Positions 8,271 through 17,653 are shown, counted from the first letter of the stretch. The stretch is 64,000 nt of DNA from Streptomyces galbus (GCF_005280195.1 NZ_SZPR01000007.1:174270-238269); one strand, 5' to 3'. The notes: a model not told the origin generated them from the letters alone. A program made the numbers and translations.

Positions 8271-8732
8271 AGGCTCCTCCACCGCCGGCCGTACCTCCAC
8301 CCGGGCCCCCGCCTCCAGTCCCCACCCCCTCATCGCCCCCGCCTCCGCCTCCAGCACGTGCCGGGCCCTGACGCGGGGCAGGCCCAGGCGGCCGGGGGGC
8401 ATCGTGCGGACGGCGAGGACCCTCAAGTGGCGGTCCAGGTACGCCACGTCGATCGCGAGACGCATGCCGAACGTATGGATGCTGTTCGCCGGCGACAGCA
8501 ACAGCGCCCCCGTCACCCCGTCCCGCCCCAGCAGCCCCCGGGTACGGGCCCGGTACGACGTCGCGATCTCCAATGCCACCCTCACCGGGTCCCCAGCAGG
8601 GCTGCCACCGGCCGCACCGGTCGTACCGCCGCTTCCCTCGCCCGTCCCCCCGTGCACCACCAGCCACCCCCGGCCGTCCCGCCATCGCACCCGCTTCCCC
8701 CGCCCCCGCCGACGTCCTCGTGCCACGCCCAT
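8268..8732 (-). CDS. DUF192 family protein
   Basis: A 154-aa protein. Residues ~50-150 match DUF192: the R-x-R-G-L-L-G-R motif (SYRARTRGLLGRDG), then IHTFGMRLAIDVAYLD, the hallmark HTxGM core, then a VLEAEAG helix. The molecular role of this family is not established. The N-terminal ~25 residues are very Arg/Gly-rich and could be partly untranslated. ATG 8732 is preferred because GGGAGGG lies 5 nt upstream; a TTG seven codons earlier (8753) is possible. It is transcribed divergently from the LLM-class oxidoreductase (62-bp intergenic). Confidence 0.8.
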   Translation of the reverse strand: MGVARGRRRGRGKRVRWRDGRGWLVVHGGTGEGSGGTTGAAGGSPAGDPVRVALEIATSYRARTRGLLGRDGVTGALLLSPANSIHTFGMRLAIDVAYLDRHLRVLAVRTMPPGRLGLPRVRARHVLEAEAGAMRGWGLEAGARVEVRPAVEEP

Positions 8733-8794
8733 CCCGTCCCTCCCGCGACCCAAATGAGTTGTTGCTTCCCCAACTCCCGGATAGGAAGGGGACC

Positions 8795-9673
8795 ATGACC
8801 CGTATCGGCGCCATTCTCCGTCCGCAGCTCCCTCCCGAGCGGTTCCGGGCCGCCGCGCGTACCGCCGACGAGAGCGGGCTCGACGAGTTGTGGCTGTGGG
8901 AGGACTGCTTCCGGGAGGGCGGGATCTCCTCCGCCGCCGCCGTGCTCGCCTGGACCGAACGGGTGCGGGTCGGGGTCGGGCTGCTGCCCGCGCCGTTGCG
9001 CAACGTCGCCCTCGCCGCGATGGAGGCGGCCACCCTGCACCGCATGTTCCCGGGCCGGGTCGTCGTCGGCGTCGGCCACGGGGTCCAGGACTGGATGGGG
9101 CAGGCCGGCGCCCGGGCCGGGTCGCCGCTCACCCTCCTGCGCGAACACACCGTCGCCCTGCGCGCCCTGCTGAACGGCGAACGGCTCACCGCCGAAGGCC
9201 GCTACGTCCGCCTCGACGACGTCGCCCTCGACTGGCCGCCCACCGGGCCGGTCGAGGTGCTCGTCGGCGCCGTCGGACCCCGTACCGTACGGCTCTCCGG
9301 CGAGGTCGGCGACGGCACCGTCCTCAACGAGGCCGCCTCGCCCGACGGGGTCCGCGAGGCCCGCCGGCTCATCGACGAGGGACGTGCGGCCGCCGGGCGC
9401 AGCGGCGCGCACCAGGTCGTCGTCTACCTCATGACCGCCACCGGGGCCGGTGCCGAGGCCCGTGTCCGGGCCGAACTCGCCTCCCTCGGGCTCGGTTCCG
9501 TCCCCGGTCTGGGCGCAGCCGGCGACGCGGCCGCGGTCGCCGAAACCGTCCAGCGGTACGCCGACGCCGGCGCCGACACCGTCGTCCTCCTGCCCACCTC
9601 CGACGAACCCGACCCCGAGGGCTTCCTCCGGTTCGCCGGGAACGACGTCCGCTCCCTGGTGAAGACCTCATGA
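8795..9673 (+). CDS. LLM-class (F420/FMN-dependent) oxidoreductase
   Basis: A 292-aa luciferase-like TIM-barrel flavoprotein. It has the family's N-terminal strand (GAILRPQLPPERFRAAARTADESGLDELWLWED), the GVGLLPAPLRNVALAA segment, and VVVGVGHGVQDWMGQ followed by LREHTVALRALLNGE, typical of F420-dependent LLM enzymes in actinobacteria. Start ATG has AGGAAGGGG 4 nt upstream. Its stop overlaps the ATG of the methyltransferase (ATGA), so the two are coupled and may act on one substrate. The substrate is unknown. Confidence 0.85.
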   Translation: MTRIGAILRPQLPPERFRAAARTADESGLDELWLWEDCFREGGISSAAAVLAWTERVRVGVGLLPAPLRNVALAAMEAATLHRMFPGRVVVGVGHGVQDWMGQAGARAGSPLTLLREHTVALRALLNGERLTAEGRYVRLDDVALDWPPTGPVEVLVGAVGPRTVRLSGEVGDGTVLNEAASPDGVREARRLIDEGRAAAGRSGAHQVVVYLMTATGAGAEARVRAELASLGLGSVPGLGAAGDAAAVAETVQRYADAGADTVVLLPTSDEPDPEGFLRFAGNDVRSLVKTS

Positions 9674-10533
9674 CCCACAACCCCCACCCGGCCCCTGAGG
9701 GCCCCCACGCAACCCCCGCCCCCGACGGCCCCCACGGCGACCCCAGCCCCGGCCCTTCCCACCCCACCTACGCCTCCCTCCTCGCCGAAGGCGCCTCCGT
9801 ACCCACCGAAGGCTGGGACTTCTCCTGGTTCGAGGGGCGGGCCACCGAGGCGCGGCCCTCCTGGGGGTACGCCGTCTCCCTGGCCGGCCGGCTCGCCCGT
9901 GCCCGGGCCGCCCTGGACCTCGACACCGGGGGAGGGGAGGTCCTGGACTTCGCCCTCGCACGGGCCGTACGGCGCCCCGTGCTCACCGTGGCGGCCGAGG
10001 GCTGGCCCCCGAACGTGGCGAAGGCCACCGCCCTGCTGCGCCCGCGCGGTGTCGCCGTGGTAGCCGTCGCCGAGGACCGGCCGCTGCCGTTCGCGGACGG
10101 CGCGTTCGACCTCGTCTCCAGCCGGCACCCCGTACGGCCCCGCTGGACGGAGATCGCCCGCGTCCTCGGACCCGGCGGCACCTACTTCGCCCAGCACGTC
10201 GGGCCGCGCAGTGTGTTCGAGCTGGTCGAGTACTTCCTCGGCCCCCAGCCGGAGGCGGTGCGCGGTGTCCGGCACCCCGACCGGGAGCGCGCCGACGCGG
10301 AGGCGGCCGGGCTGGAGGTCGTCGACCTGCGCGCGGAGCGCCTGCGCATGGAGTTCCACGACATCGCCGCGGTCGTGCACTTCCTGCGCAAGGTCGTGTG
10401 GATGGTGCCCGGCTTCACCGTGGAGGCGTACGAGCCGCGGCTGCGCGCGCTGCACGAACACCTCGTGTCCGAGGGGCCCTTCGTGGCGCACAGCACCCGC
10501 CACCTCGTCGAGGCCCGGAAGCCCGCGCCGTAG
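9670..10533 (+). CDS. Class I SAM-dependent methyltransferase
   Basis: A 287-aa protein. After a His/Pro-rich N-terminal ~35 residues comes a Rossmann methyltransferase core: motif I LDLDTGGGEVLDFAL, then motif IV region DGAFDLVSSRHPVRPRWTEIARVLGPGGTYFAQHVG. The ~100 C-terminal residues probably form the substrate cap. It overlaps the upstream LLM oxidoreductase by 4 bp (ATGA) and is followed by a long gene-free stretch. The family includes many small-molecule methyltransferases; no target is predicted. Confidence 0.85.
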   Translation: MTHNPHPAPEGPHATPAPDGPHGDPSPGPSHPTYASLLAEGASVPTEGWDFSWFEGRATEARPSWGYAVSLAGRLARARAALDLDTGGGEVLDFALARAVRRPVLTVAAEGWPPNVAKATALLRPRGVAVVAVAEDRPLPFADGAFDLVSSRHPVRPRWTEIARVLGPGGTYFAQHVGPRSVFELVEYFLGPQPEAVRGVRHPDRERADAEAAGLEVVDLRAERLRMEFHDIAAVVHFLRKVVWMVPGFTVEAYEPRLRALHEHLVSEGPFVAHSTRHLVEARKPAP

Positions 10534-11044
10534 GCCGGCCGGAACGCACCTGCGGAATACGGCAAGTCGGCGCAAGACGGGTCATAGTCCTCCACGATCT
10601 CCACACGGTTTCCACATCGTTATCAGTAACCCCTCGCGTCACATGTCAGGCTCACGTAAGTTCGGACCAAGGCAATTCGCGTACGCAAAGCTGCGCGTGC
10701 GTCACCGCGCAGTGGAGGGGGCTGCGCGGTGGCGCGCCCGTCACAGCTCCCGTCGCATCGCCTGTCGCAACCTCCCGCCGCCTCCTGCCGCGTCTTCCGT
10801 CAAGCGGGCGTTCGCGGCCGGGGTCGCCCGTCGGGGGGACGGCCAGGAGGCGGCCGGCGTGTCCGTCGAAAATCGCCCTCTTGCACCCGATTGCCCTGGG
10901 ATTCCGCCCTTTTTCGGCCACCGAAACCCCCTGAATGCCCCCTTCCGCGGGCCTCTCCGCGTCGCCGTTCGACTGCGGAGAGTAGTTGTGGGGCGCCGAT
11001 GCACGCAGCATCACTTACGAAGGGTTATGGTGGAAACCCCCCCT
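10534..11044 (+). other. Gene-free stretch with structured RNA potential
   Basis: No credible ORF lies here. One frame is open from 10729 into the prenyltransferase, but it has no ribosome site before GTG 11251 and shows no conserved-looking protein. A perfect 10-bp hairpin (10703-10712 / 10722-10731) carries the loop TGGAGGGGG. The stretch ends at a strong intrinsic terminator (11045-11086). It is either a long 3' UTR of the oxidoreductase-methyltransferase operon, a small RNA gene, or an attenuated leader of the prenyltransferase gene. Confidence 0.4.
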
Positions 11045-11086
11045 CGGGCCGGTCCGTCTCCCCCCCACGGACCGGCCCGTTTTTTT
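11045..11086 (+). terminator. Strong intrinsic terminator with seven-T tail
   Basis: A perfect 13-bp GC-rich stem (11045-11057 / 11067-11079) with a pyrimidine loop is followed immediately by seven T residues. T-runs are rare in this genome, so this is the clearest canonical rho-independent terminator in the window. It is oriented to end rightward transcription 165 bp before the prenyltransferase start. Confidence 0.9.
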
Positions 11087-11250
11087 GTCCGCCCAGGCGG
11101 TACCCGTGTGTCCGGGGGCAGCGGCTCCCGTTCCCGCACCACCGGCTTTCCGCTGGCCAGGCCCTTCGGCCCGGTCCCCGCCCCCGCCGCCCGGCAGAGG
11201 TAGGCTGCGGCCCGCGGGGAACCACTTCCGCACGGAGGGGCAGACAACAC

Positions 11251-12024
11251 GTGAACCTGCGCGACAAGCTGCGCGGCCTGCTGGTCAGGCTCTACGCACG
11301 CCGGGTGGAAGGCCACCTGGACCACGCTCAGGTGCCCCAGCACATCGGCGTCATCATGGACGGCAACCGCCGCTGGGCGAAGGCCTCCGGGTCCAGCACG
11401 ATGCACGGCCACCGGGCCGGGGCCGAGAAGATCGAGGAGTTCCTCGGCTGGTGCTCCGAGACGGACGTCGAGGTCGTCACCCTCTGGCTGCTCTCCACGG
11501 ACAACTTCGACCGGCCCCGGGACGAGCTCGTCCCCCTCCTCGGCATCATCGAGGACGTCGTGCGCACCCTCGCCGCCGACGGGCGCTGGCGCGTGCACCA
11601 CGTCGGCACGCCGGACCTGCTGCCCGCCGGCATGCAGCGCACGCTGAAGGAGGCCGAGGAGGCCACCGCGGACGTCGACGGGATACTGGTCAACGTCGCC
11701 ATCGGCTACGGCGGCCGCCAGGAGATCGCCGACGCGGTGCGCTCGATGCTGCTGGACGCGGCCGAGCGGGGGACGCCGATCGAGAAGCTCGCCGAGTCCG
11801 TCGACATCGACATGATCGGCCGCCACCTCTACACCGGCGACCAGCCCGACCCCGACCTGGTGATCCGCACCAGCGGCGAGCAGCGGCTGTCCGGCTTCAT
11901 GCTGTGGCAGACCGCGCACTCCGAGTACTACTTCTGCGAGGTCTACTGGCCGGCCTTCCGCAAGGTCGACTTCCTGCGCGCCCTGCGTGACTACGCGGCC
12001 CGCCACCGCCGCTTCGGCGGCTGA
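11251..12024 (+). CDS. uppS: Isoprenyl transferase (cis-prenyltransferase, UppS family)
   Basis: A 257-aa soluble cis-prenyltransferase that elongates farnesyl- or geranyl-type diphosphates with isopentenyl diphosphate in Z configuration for polyprenyl carriers. Catalytic Asp37 is in IMDGNRRWAK (pyrophosphate-binding). The IPP-binding RTSGEQRLSGFMLWQ and C-terminal SEYYFCEVYWPAFRK motifs are intact. Start GTG follows CGGAGGGG by 9 nt. Actinobacteria often carry two paralogues, a long-chain one and a short-chain one. Chain length cannot be decided by eye, so the symbol is family-level. Confidence 0.9.
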   Translation: MNLRDKLRGLLVRLYARRVEGHLDHAQVPQHIGVIMDGNRRWAKASGSSTMHGHRAGAEKIEEFLGWCSETDVEVVTLWLLSTDNFDRPRDELVPLLGIIEDVVRTLAADGRWRVHHVGTPDLLPAGMQRTLKEAEEATADVDGILVNVAIGYGGRQEIADAVRSMLLDAAERGTPIEKLAESVDIDMIGRHLYTGDQPDPDLVIRTSGEQRLSGFMLWQTAHSEYYFCEVYWPAFRKVDFLRALRDYAARHRRFGG

Positions 12025-12487
12025 CGGCCCCCGGGGGGCGCGGGCGGCGCGGAGCCGCCCCCGGCAGGCCCCCGCGGTCCCCGAGCCCTTCGCAGCCCCG
12101 TTCGCACGCGCCATCCCACCCCTCACCGCCCCGGCGCCTGCCCGGTTCCCGGGAGCCCCGTCCGCCCCTCGCACCGGACCCGTAACGAGGAGTTCACCGG
12201 TGCGCCGCCCGGGGCCGTTGCATGGCGGCGCTCGTTCGAGGGAATAAGCCAGACAGGTCGACACCCGAACCACGGGTGTCGGATCTCAGCGGACGGCTCC
12301 GAGCTGTCCGCCCGGGAGGCCCTTTGCACCAGCCCCACCGTGCGGTCACGGCACGGAAGCAGCCGCGGAGGGCCGGTTCTCGGCCCGCCGTGTGCGAGGG
12401 CCGCCGACCGGCCTGGATGCCCCCACCCTCCCGGCCCGGCTTCCACTTCGTCGCTCCCCGACCTCATCCGAGGGGGTACGTCCTTCC
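12025..12487 (+). other. Intergenic region, structured leader upstream of phoH
   Basis: A 463-bp stretch with no credible gene. It contains two consecutive hairpins near the middle: an 8-bp stem (12259-12266 / 12274-12281) and a 6-bp core stem (12289-12294 / 12306-12311). They could form a structured 5' leader for the phoH-like gene. The known actinobacterial ydaO/c-di-AMP consensus was not recognisable. Confidence 0.35.
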
Positions 12488-13813
12488 GTGGTGACCAGCA
12501 CAAAGCGCCACAAGCCAGACCGGCGCACCTACGTTCTCGACACCAGCGTCCTGCTGGCCGACCCGCACGCCCTCACCCGCTTCGACGAGCACGAGGTCGT
12601 GCTGCCCATCGTCGTGGTGACGGAGCTGGAGGCCAAGCGGCACCATCCCGAACTCGGTTACTTCGCCCGGCAGGCCCTGCGCCTGCTCGACGACTACCGG
12701 GTCAAGTACGGCCGTCTCGACGCCCCCATCCCCATCGGGGAGCTGGGCGGGACCGTGCGTGTCGAGCTCAACCACTCGGACCCCAGCGTGCTGCCCAGTG
12801 GCTACCGCCTGGGGGACAACGACTCCCGCATCCTCGCGGTCGCCCGCAACCTGCAGGCGGAGGGGTTCGACGTCACCGTCGTGTCGAAGGACCTGCCGCT
12901 CAGGATCAAGGCGTCCTCCGTCGGCCTGCTGGCCGAGGAGTACCGCGCCGAGCTCGCCATCACGGAGAACTCCGGCTGGACCGGCATGTCCGAGCTGACG
13001 CTGCCCGGCGAGCAGGTGGACGTCCTGTTCGAGGAGGGGCACGTCTACGTCCCGGAGGCCGCCGAACTCCCCGTGCACACCGGTCTGACCATCCAGTCGG
13101 AGCGGGGCAAGGCGCTCGGCCGCGTGACTCCCGAGGGCAACGTCCGGCTGGTGCGCGGCGACCGCGAGGCGTTCGGCATCAAGGGCCGCAGCGCCGAGCA
13201 GCGCATCGCGCTCGACCTGCTGCTGGACCCGGACGTGGGGATCGTGTCGATGGGCGGCCGGGCCGGCACCGGCAAGTCGGCTCTCGCGCTGTGCGCCGGT
13301 CTGGAGGCGGTGCTGGAGCGCCGTCAGCACCAGAAGGTGATGGTCTTCCGTCCGCTGTACGCGGTGGGCGGGCAGGAGCTCGGCTACCTGCCCGGCACCG
13401 AGGCGGAGAAGATGAGCCCCTGGGCGCAGGCGGTCTTCGACACGCTGTCCGCGGTCACCAACCGCGAGGTCATCGAGGAGGTCACCGCCCGCGGCATGCT
13501 GGAGGTGCTGCCGCTGACCCACATCCGCGGCCGTTCCCTGCACGACGCCTTCGTGATCGTCGACGAGGCGCAGTCGCTCGAACGGAACGTGCTGCTGACC
13601 GTTCTGTCCCGGATCGGCGCCAATTCGCGGGTCGTTCTGACCCATGACGTGGCGCAACGGGACAACCTGCGGGTGGGCCGTTACGACGGCGTGGTCGCCG
13701 TGGTGGAGAAGCTGAAGGGACATCCGCTCTTCGCCCACGTCACCCTGAACCGGTCCGAGAGGTCCCAGATCGCCGCGCTCGTGACAGAGATGCTCGAAGA
13801 CGTGAACATCTGA
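12488..13813 (+). CDS. PhoH family protein with N-terminal PIN domain (PhoH2-like)
   Basis: A 441-aa two-domain protein. Residues ~10-150 form a PIN RNase-like domain ([35 protein letters not shown] supply the acidic pocket). Residues ~225-435 form a PhoH P-loop ATPase with Walker [14 protein letters not shown] and Walker [11 protein letters not shown]. Mycobacterial PhoH2 has this layout and is an ATP-dependent RNA-unwinding RNase. Two tandem GTGs (12488, 12491) could start it; GAGGGGG lies 13 nt upstream. The short antitoxin-like phoAT seen in mycobacteria is not evident. Confidence 0.9.
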   Translation: MVTSTKRHKPDRRTYVLDTSVLLADPHALTRFDEHEVVLPIVVVTELEAKRHHPELGYFARQALRLLDDYRVKYGRLDAPIPIGELGGTVRVELNHSDPSVLPSGYRLGDNDSRILAVARNLQAEGFDVTVVSKDLPLRIKASSVGLLAEEYRAELAITENSGWTGMSELTLPGEQVDVLFEEGHVYVPEAAELPVHTGLTIQSERGKALGRVTPEGNVRLVRGDREAFGIKGRSAEQRIALDLLLDPDVGIVSMGGRAGTGKSALALCAGLEAVLERRQHQKVMVFRPLYAVGGQELGYLPGTEAEKMSPWAQAVFDTLSAVTNREVIEEVTARGMLEVLPLTHIRGRSLHDAFVIVDEAQSLERNVLLTVLSRIGANSRVVLTHDVAQRDNLRVGRYDGVVAVVEKLKGHPLFAHVTLNRSERSQIAALVTEMLEDVNI

Positions 13814-13859
13814 GGTATTCGGGAGGAACCCGGCAACTGCCGGTCCCCGACGGTGTGTT

Positions 13860-13901
13860 GGCGCCGTCCCGCAAAGGTCGAGAGCCTAGCGGGGCGGCGC
13901 C
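13860..13901 (+). terminator. Probable phoH terminator hairpin; rest of 13814-14234 without gene
   Basis: A 13-bp stem with one mismatch (13860-13872 / 13889-13901) and a 16-nt loop, 47 bp after the phoH stop. The rest of the 421-bp gap to the transglycosylase-like gene has no ORF I can support. A small dyad, TGTGA-4-TCACA, near 13945 is the only other visible structure. Confidence 0.5.
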
Positions 13902-14234
13902 TTCGCATGCGGGCGTTCGGTGAAATCCCCGGAGTCAAACGGGATGTGAGCTTTCACACGCAACTCGGAATTGCCTTGCGGCGTCGGGGTACGGCAGAGT
14001 CTCACTCCTGTCAGGCCCCGCATACGACACAGCTGTACCCCCAGCGGCGCAGCGCCCCGTAAGCACCTCCAATTGCATAGCGACGTCGTATGCCGCCCGC
14101 GCACCACACGGCGCTCCCCCGGGGAGCTGCCCACCGGGCCCGTGCCTCCGTGACCCGCAGTTGGGAGGCCAGTGTCAGGGGCACGATTGCGTCCGCGAGG
14201 GTCACCGAAGCGGGCGATGCTGGAAGGAAACCGT

Positions 14235-14909
14235 GTGAGCCGGATCTCGGTCCGGGGATTCGCAGTGGCCTCGGCCACGGCGGTCACCGCTGTCGGTAGC
14301 GTCGTCGGCGTTGCCTCGGGCAGCACCGCGCAGCCCAACGACGCGGAGGCGACGGCGAGCGACGTCACGCTGCTCGCGGACATCCCCGCGGGCCAGCAGG
14401 CCCAGGTGCAGACCGCGTCCCTGACGCAGCAGGCCACCTTCCAGGCCATCGCTGCCGACGAGACCGCCAAGAAGGACGCCGAGGAAGCGGCCCGCAAGGC
14501 CGCGGCCGAGACCGCCGTCGCGAAGAAGGAAGCCGCCGAGAAGGCCGCCAAGGAGCGCGCGGAGGCGAAGGTCAAGGCCAGCCGCAGCGCGGGTGACTTC
14601 CCGGTCTTGAGCTCCTACTCGGTCTCCCAGATCCAGGCCATGGCGCGCCAGATGGTCCCCAGCGGCCAGTTCCAGTGCTTCAGCAACATCGTCGACCACG
14701 AGTCGAGCTGGAACTACCGCGCGGTCAACGCCTCCTCCGGCGCGTACGGCCTCTTCCAGGCCCTGCCCGGCTCCAAGATGTCCTCGGTCGGCGCCGACTG
14801 GCAGACCAACCCGGCCACCCAGATCAAGTGGGGCCTGAACTACATGGACAGCCGCTACGGCAGCCCGTGCGACGCCTGGAACTTCTGGCAGGCCAACCAC
14901 TGGTACTAG
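14235..14909 (+). CDS. Secreted lytic transglycosylase-like protein
   Basis: A 224-aa secreted protein. The signal peptide runs to about residue 35. A Lys/Glu/Ala-rich coiled-coil (~75-115, EEAARKAAAETAVAKKEAAEK) is followed by a compact C-terminal SLT-like domain (~125-224). Its candidate catalytic Glu is in DHESSWNYRAVN, followed by GAYGLFQALPGSKM and WGLNYMDSRYG, the usual G-L-x-Q and Y-I/M-x-x-R-Y motifs. It ends NFWQANHWY, typical of Streptomyces proteins of this type. It probably cleaves or remodels peptidoglycan. GTG 14235 is chosen by GGAAGGAA 5 nt upstream; an ATG six codons earlier overlaps that site. Confidence 0.8.
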   Translation: MSRISVRGFAVASATAVTAVGSVVGVASGSTAQPNDAEATASDVTLLADIPAGQQAQVQTASLTQQATFQAIAADETAKKDAEEAARKAAAETAVAKKEAAEKAAKERAEAKVKASRSAGDFPVLSSYSVSQIQAMARQMVPSGQFQCFSNIVDHESSWNYRAVNASSGAYGLFQALPGSKMSSVGADWQTNPATQIKWGLNYMDSRYGSPCDAWNFWQANHWY

Positions 14910-14965
14910 GCCCGCCGGCCCCGGCCCGCCGATCGTCCGATCCGGTGGTCCGCCTCCCGACCTCC

Positions 14966-15000
14966 GACAGCCCCTCCCCGTCCTAGGGGGAGGGGCTGTC
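14966..15000 (+). terminator. Hairpin terminator after transglycosylase gene
   Basis: A perfect 14-bp inverted repeat (14966-14979 / 14987-15000), 7-nt loop, 57 bp after the stop. Confidence 0.75.
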
Positions 15001-15081
15001 GCCCTGTACGGTCGTACACCGGAACGACTCCTGGGGGGAGTGGTGGACTGGACCCGGGGACTCGGGGGAAGAGGACGGATC

Positions 15082-16521
15082 ATGTCACGAGTACCAGGGT
15101 GGCTCGGCCGCCTGGGAGCGGGTCTGAGCGAAATGGGTGAGCGGCTCGACGAGCGCCGCGCCGAGGTCCGCCGCGAGAGCGGGGACGGGCCCGAGCCCGA
15201 CGCGGCGCCCCCGGCGGCCGCCCGCAGGTCCGCCGCGCCCGCGCCGCCCGCGATGCGCCCCGACCCGGCGCAGGCCGTGCCGTGGGGCGTACGGGTCGCC
15301 GCCGAGGCCGGCTGGCGGCTGCTGGTGCTCGCCGGCACCGTCTGGATCCTCATGCGCGTCATCAGCGCCGTCCAACTGGTCGTGCTGGCCTTCGTGGTGG
15401 CACTGCTGCTGACCGCGCTCCTGGAGCCGACCGTGGCCCGGCTGCGGCGCAAGGGCGTGCCCCGGGGCCTGGCGACCGCGCTCACCGCGATCCTCGGCTT
15501 CGTGGTCATCGGGCTGATGGGCTGGTTCGTGACCTGGCAGGTCATGGAGAACATCGACAACCTCTCCGACCAGGTCCAGGACGGCATCGACGACCTGCGC
15601 CGCTGGCTGCTCAACAGCCCGTTCCACGTCACCGACAAGCAGATCAACGGCATCGCCAAGAACCTGCGCGACGCGATCGGCGCCAACACCGACGAGATAA
15701 CGTCGGCCGGCCTGGAGGGCGTCACCGTCGTCGTCGAGGCCCTGACCGGCATACTGCTGGCCTTCTTCTCGACGCTCTTCCTGCTCTACGACGGCAAGCG
15801 CATCTGGGAGTGGACGCTCAAGCTCGTCCCGGCCGCGGCCCGTCCGGGCGTCGCCGGCGCCGGCCCGCGGGCCTGGACCACCCTCACCGCCTATGTGCGG
15901 GGCACGGTCCTGGTCGCCCTGATCGACGCCGTCTTCATCGGGATCGGCATCTACTTCCTCGACGTGCCGATGGCCGTGCCGCTCGCGGTGTTCATCTTCC
16001 TGTTCTCCTTCATACCGCTCGTCGGCGCGGTCGCCTCCGGCGCGCTCGCGGTGGTCGTGGCGCTGGTGACGCAGGGCGTGTTCACCGCGGTGATGACCCT
16101 GGTGGTCGTGCTGGCGGTCCAGCAGATCGAGGGGCACATCCTGCAGCCGTTCATCCTCGGCCGCGCGGTGCGCGTCCATCCGCTGGCGGTGGTGCTCACG
16201 GTGGCCGCGGGCGGCATGATCGCGGGCATCGGCGGCGCCGTGGTGGCCGTACCGCTGGTGGCGGTGACCAACACGGTCGTCAGCTACCTGCACGCCTACG
16301 CGCGCGGCGAGGTGGACGAGGCGCAGGCCGAGGTCCCCGTGGCGGCCGGCGGGCAGGGCGCGCTGCCCGGCGCCGGGCAGGAGCCCCCGGTGCCGCACCA
16401 GCCCGCCGAGCCGGTCGTCCCGGTCGACGAGGTGCCCGGCAGCACCGCGGCCGGGGACGGCGGCGGGGCAGTGGACGTGAAGGACCTCCCGGACGCGAAG
16501 GACCCCGCCCACGAGGCGTGA
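15082..16521 (+). CDS. AI-2E family transporter (PerM/YdiK-like)
   Basis: A 479-aa polytopic membrane protein. A charged cytoplasmic N-terminus (~75 residues) precedes two close helices, a soluble amphipathic insert (ENIDNLSDQVQDGIDDLRRWL), and then five or six further helices containing the family motifs FIPLVGAVASG and GHILQPFILGRAVRVHPLAVV. A ~60-residue acidic, Pro/Gly-rich tail follows. The family is named for AI-2 export, but most members have no proven substrate. ATG 15082 has GAAGAGGA 6 nt upstream; GTG 15040 in frame is an alternative with its own GGGGGGAG. Confidence 0.85.
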   Translation: MSRVPGWLGRLGAGLSEMGERLDERRAEVRRESGDGPEPDAAPPAAARRSAAPAPPAMRPDPAQAVPWGVRVAAEAGWRLLVLAGTVWILMRVISAVQLVVLAFVVALLLTALLEPTVARLRRKGVPRGLATALTAILGFVVIGLMGWFVTWQVMENIDNLSDQVQDGIDDLRRWLLNSPFHVTDKQINGIAKNLRDAIGANTDEITSAGLEGVTVVVEALTGILLAFFSTLFLLYDGKRIWEWTLKLVPAAARPGVAGAGPRAWTTLTAYVRGTVLVALIDAVFIGIGIYFLDVPMAVPLAVFIFLFSFIPLVGAVASGALAVVVALVTQGVFTAVMTLVVVLAVQQIEGHILQPFILGRAVRVHPLAVVLTVAAGGMIAGIGGAVVAVPLVAVTNTVVSYLHAYARGEVDEAQAEVPVAAGGQGALPGAGQEPPVPHQPAEPVVPVDEVPGSTAAGDGGGAVDVKDLPDAKDPAHEA

Positions 16522-16555
16522 GCGGGGTCCCGGGGGGGCCTCGGCGGACCGGCGT

Positions 16556-17095
16556 CTACTCGACGTCGGCCAGGACGGCCTCCGCCTCCAGCGTGACGGC
16601 GACGGCCTGCACCACGGAGGCGATCTTGAACGCTTCCTGGATCACCTCGCGCTCCAGGCCGGCCTTGCGCAGCACCTGCTCGTGCGAGTCGAGGCACATC
16701 CCGCAGCCGTTGATCGCGGACACGGCGAACGACCACAGCTCGAAGTCGACCTTGTCGACGCCCGGGTTGCCGATGACGTTCATCCGCAGGCCGGCCCGCA
16801 GGGTGCCGTACTCGTGGTCCGACAGCAGGTGCCGGGTGCGGTAGAAGACGTTGTTCATCGACATGACGGCGGCGGCGGCCTTGGCGGCCGTGTACGCCTC
16901 CGGCGAGAGGGCGGCCTTCGCCTCCGGCGCCAGCTCACGCAGGACGACGGCGGAGCGCGCGGCGATCGCGGTCGCCAGCACCGTGCCCCACAACTGCTGC
17001 GCGGGCAGGTCGGAGTTGCCGATGACCGAGCCCAGGTTGAGCTTGAGGTCCTTGGCGTGGTCCGGGACCCGGGCCTTCAGGGAGTCGAGGGACAT
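16556..17095 (-). CDS. ahpD: Alkyl hydroperoxide reductase D (AhpD)
   Basis: A 179-aa thioredoxin-like recycling partner of AhpC. It carries the AhpD C-x-x-C redox pair in [13 protein letters not shown], with the proton-relay Glu/His of the family nearby ([12 protein letters not shown]). In mycobacteria AhpD reduces oxidised AhpC using lipoamide/dihydrolipoamide succinyltransferase as electron source. It starts 3 bp after the ahpC stop, so the two genes form one leftward operon facing away from oxyR. Length and order match the characterised Streptomyces peroxide-response operon. Confidence 0.95.
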   Translation of the reverse strand: MSLDSLKARVPDHAKDLKLNLGSVIGNSDLPAQQLWGTVLATAIAARSAVVLRELAPEAKAALSPEAYTAAKAAAAVMSMNNVFYRTRHLLSDHEYGTLRAGLRMNVIGNPGVDKVDFELWSFAVSAINGCGMCLDSHEQVLRKAGLEREVIQEAFKIASVVQAVAVTLEAEAVLADVE

Positions 17096-17098
17096 GCC

Positions 17099-17653
17099 TC
17101 ACTCACCCGCCAGCAGCGCGACCGGGTCGAGGGTCTCGTCGCCCTTGCTCCAGTTGCAGGGGCACAGCTCGTCGGTCTGCAGGGCGTCGAGGACCCGCAG
17201 GACCTCCTTGGGGTTGCGGCCGACGGAGCCCGCGGTGACCATCGTGAACTGGATCTCGCGGTTCGGGTCGACGACGAAGACGGCGCGCTGGGCGAAGCCG
17301 TCCTCACCCTCGATGCCGAGGTCGCGCATCAGCTCGTGCTTGGAGTCCGCCATCATCGGGAACGGCAGGTCCGTCAGGTCCGGGTGGTCCTTGCGCCAGG
17401 CGTGGTGGACGAACTCGGAGTCACCGGAGAAGCCGAGGATCTGGGCGTCGCGGTCGGCGAACTCGTCGTTCAGCTTCCCGAACGCGGCGATCTCGGTCGG
17501 GCACACGAAGGTGAAGTCCTTCGGCCACGCGAAGACCACCAGCCACTTGCCCTCGTAGGACTTGTGGTGGATCTGCTCGAACTCCTTGCCCTTCTCCAGC
17601 GAGACGCAGGCGGTCAGTTCGAACTCGGGGAACTTGTCACCGACAGTGAGCAC
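17099..17653 (-). CDS. ahpC: Alkyl hydroperoxide reductase C (2-Cys peroxiredoxin)
   Basis: A 184-aa peroxiredoxin reducing H2O2 and organic peroxides. Peroxidatic Cys51 lies in PKDFTFVCPTE. The C-terminal ELCPCNWSKGD carries the resolving cysteine and the extra Cys seen in actinobacterial AhpC. GTG start with AAGGAGA 5 nt upstream. It is first gene of ahpCD and divergent from oxyR across a 133-bp region with a clear dyad, implying OxyR control. Confidence 0.95.
   Translation of the reverse strand: MLTVGDKFPEFELTACVSLEKGKEFEQIHHKSYEGKWLVVFAWPKDFTFVCPTEIAAFGKLNDEFADRDAQILGFSGDSEFVHHAWRKDHPDLTDLPFPMMADSKHELMRDLGIEGEDGFAQRAVFVVDPNREIQFTMVTAGSVGRNPKEVLRVLDALQTDELCPCNWSKGDETLDPVALLAGE

Noticed and set aside
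10729..11250. N-terminal extension of the cis-prenyltransferase (frame open back to 10729, ATG at 10999)
   Set aside because: The extension reads through the intrinsic terminator hairpin and is low-complexity. GTG 11251 has a strong ribosome site and begins the conserved protein.
13940..13960. Crp site at the TGTGA-4-TCACA dyad upstream of the transglycosylase-like gene
   Set aside because: The spacing is 4 rather than the 6 expected for Crp, and the GNCAC half does not fit.
12025..14234. A c-di-AMP (ydaO) riboswitch upstream of phoH or the transglycosylase-like gene
   Set aside because: The conserved ydaO core could not be recognised in either leader. Only generic hairpins are visible.
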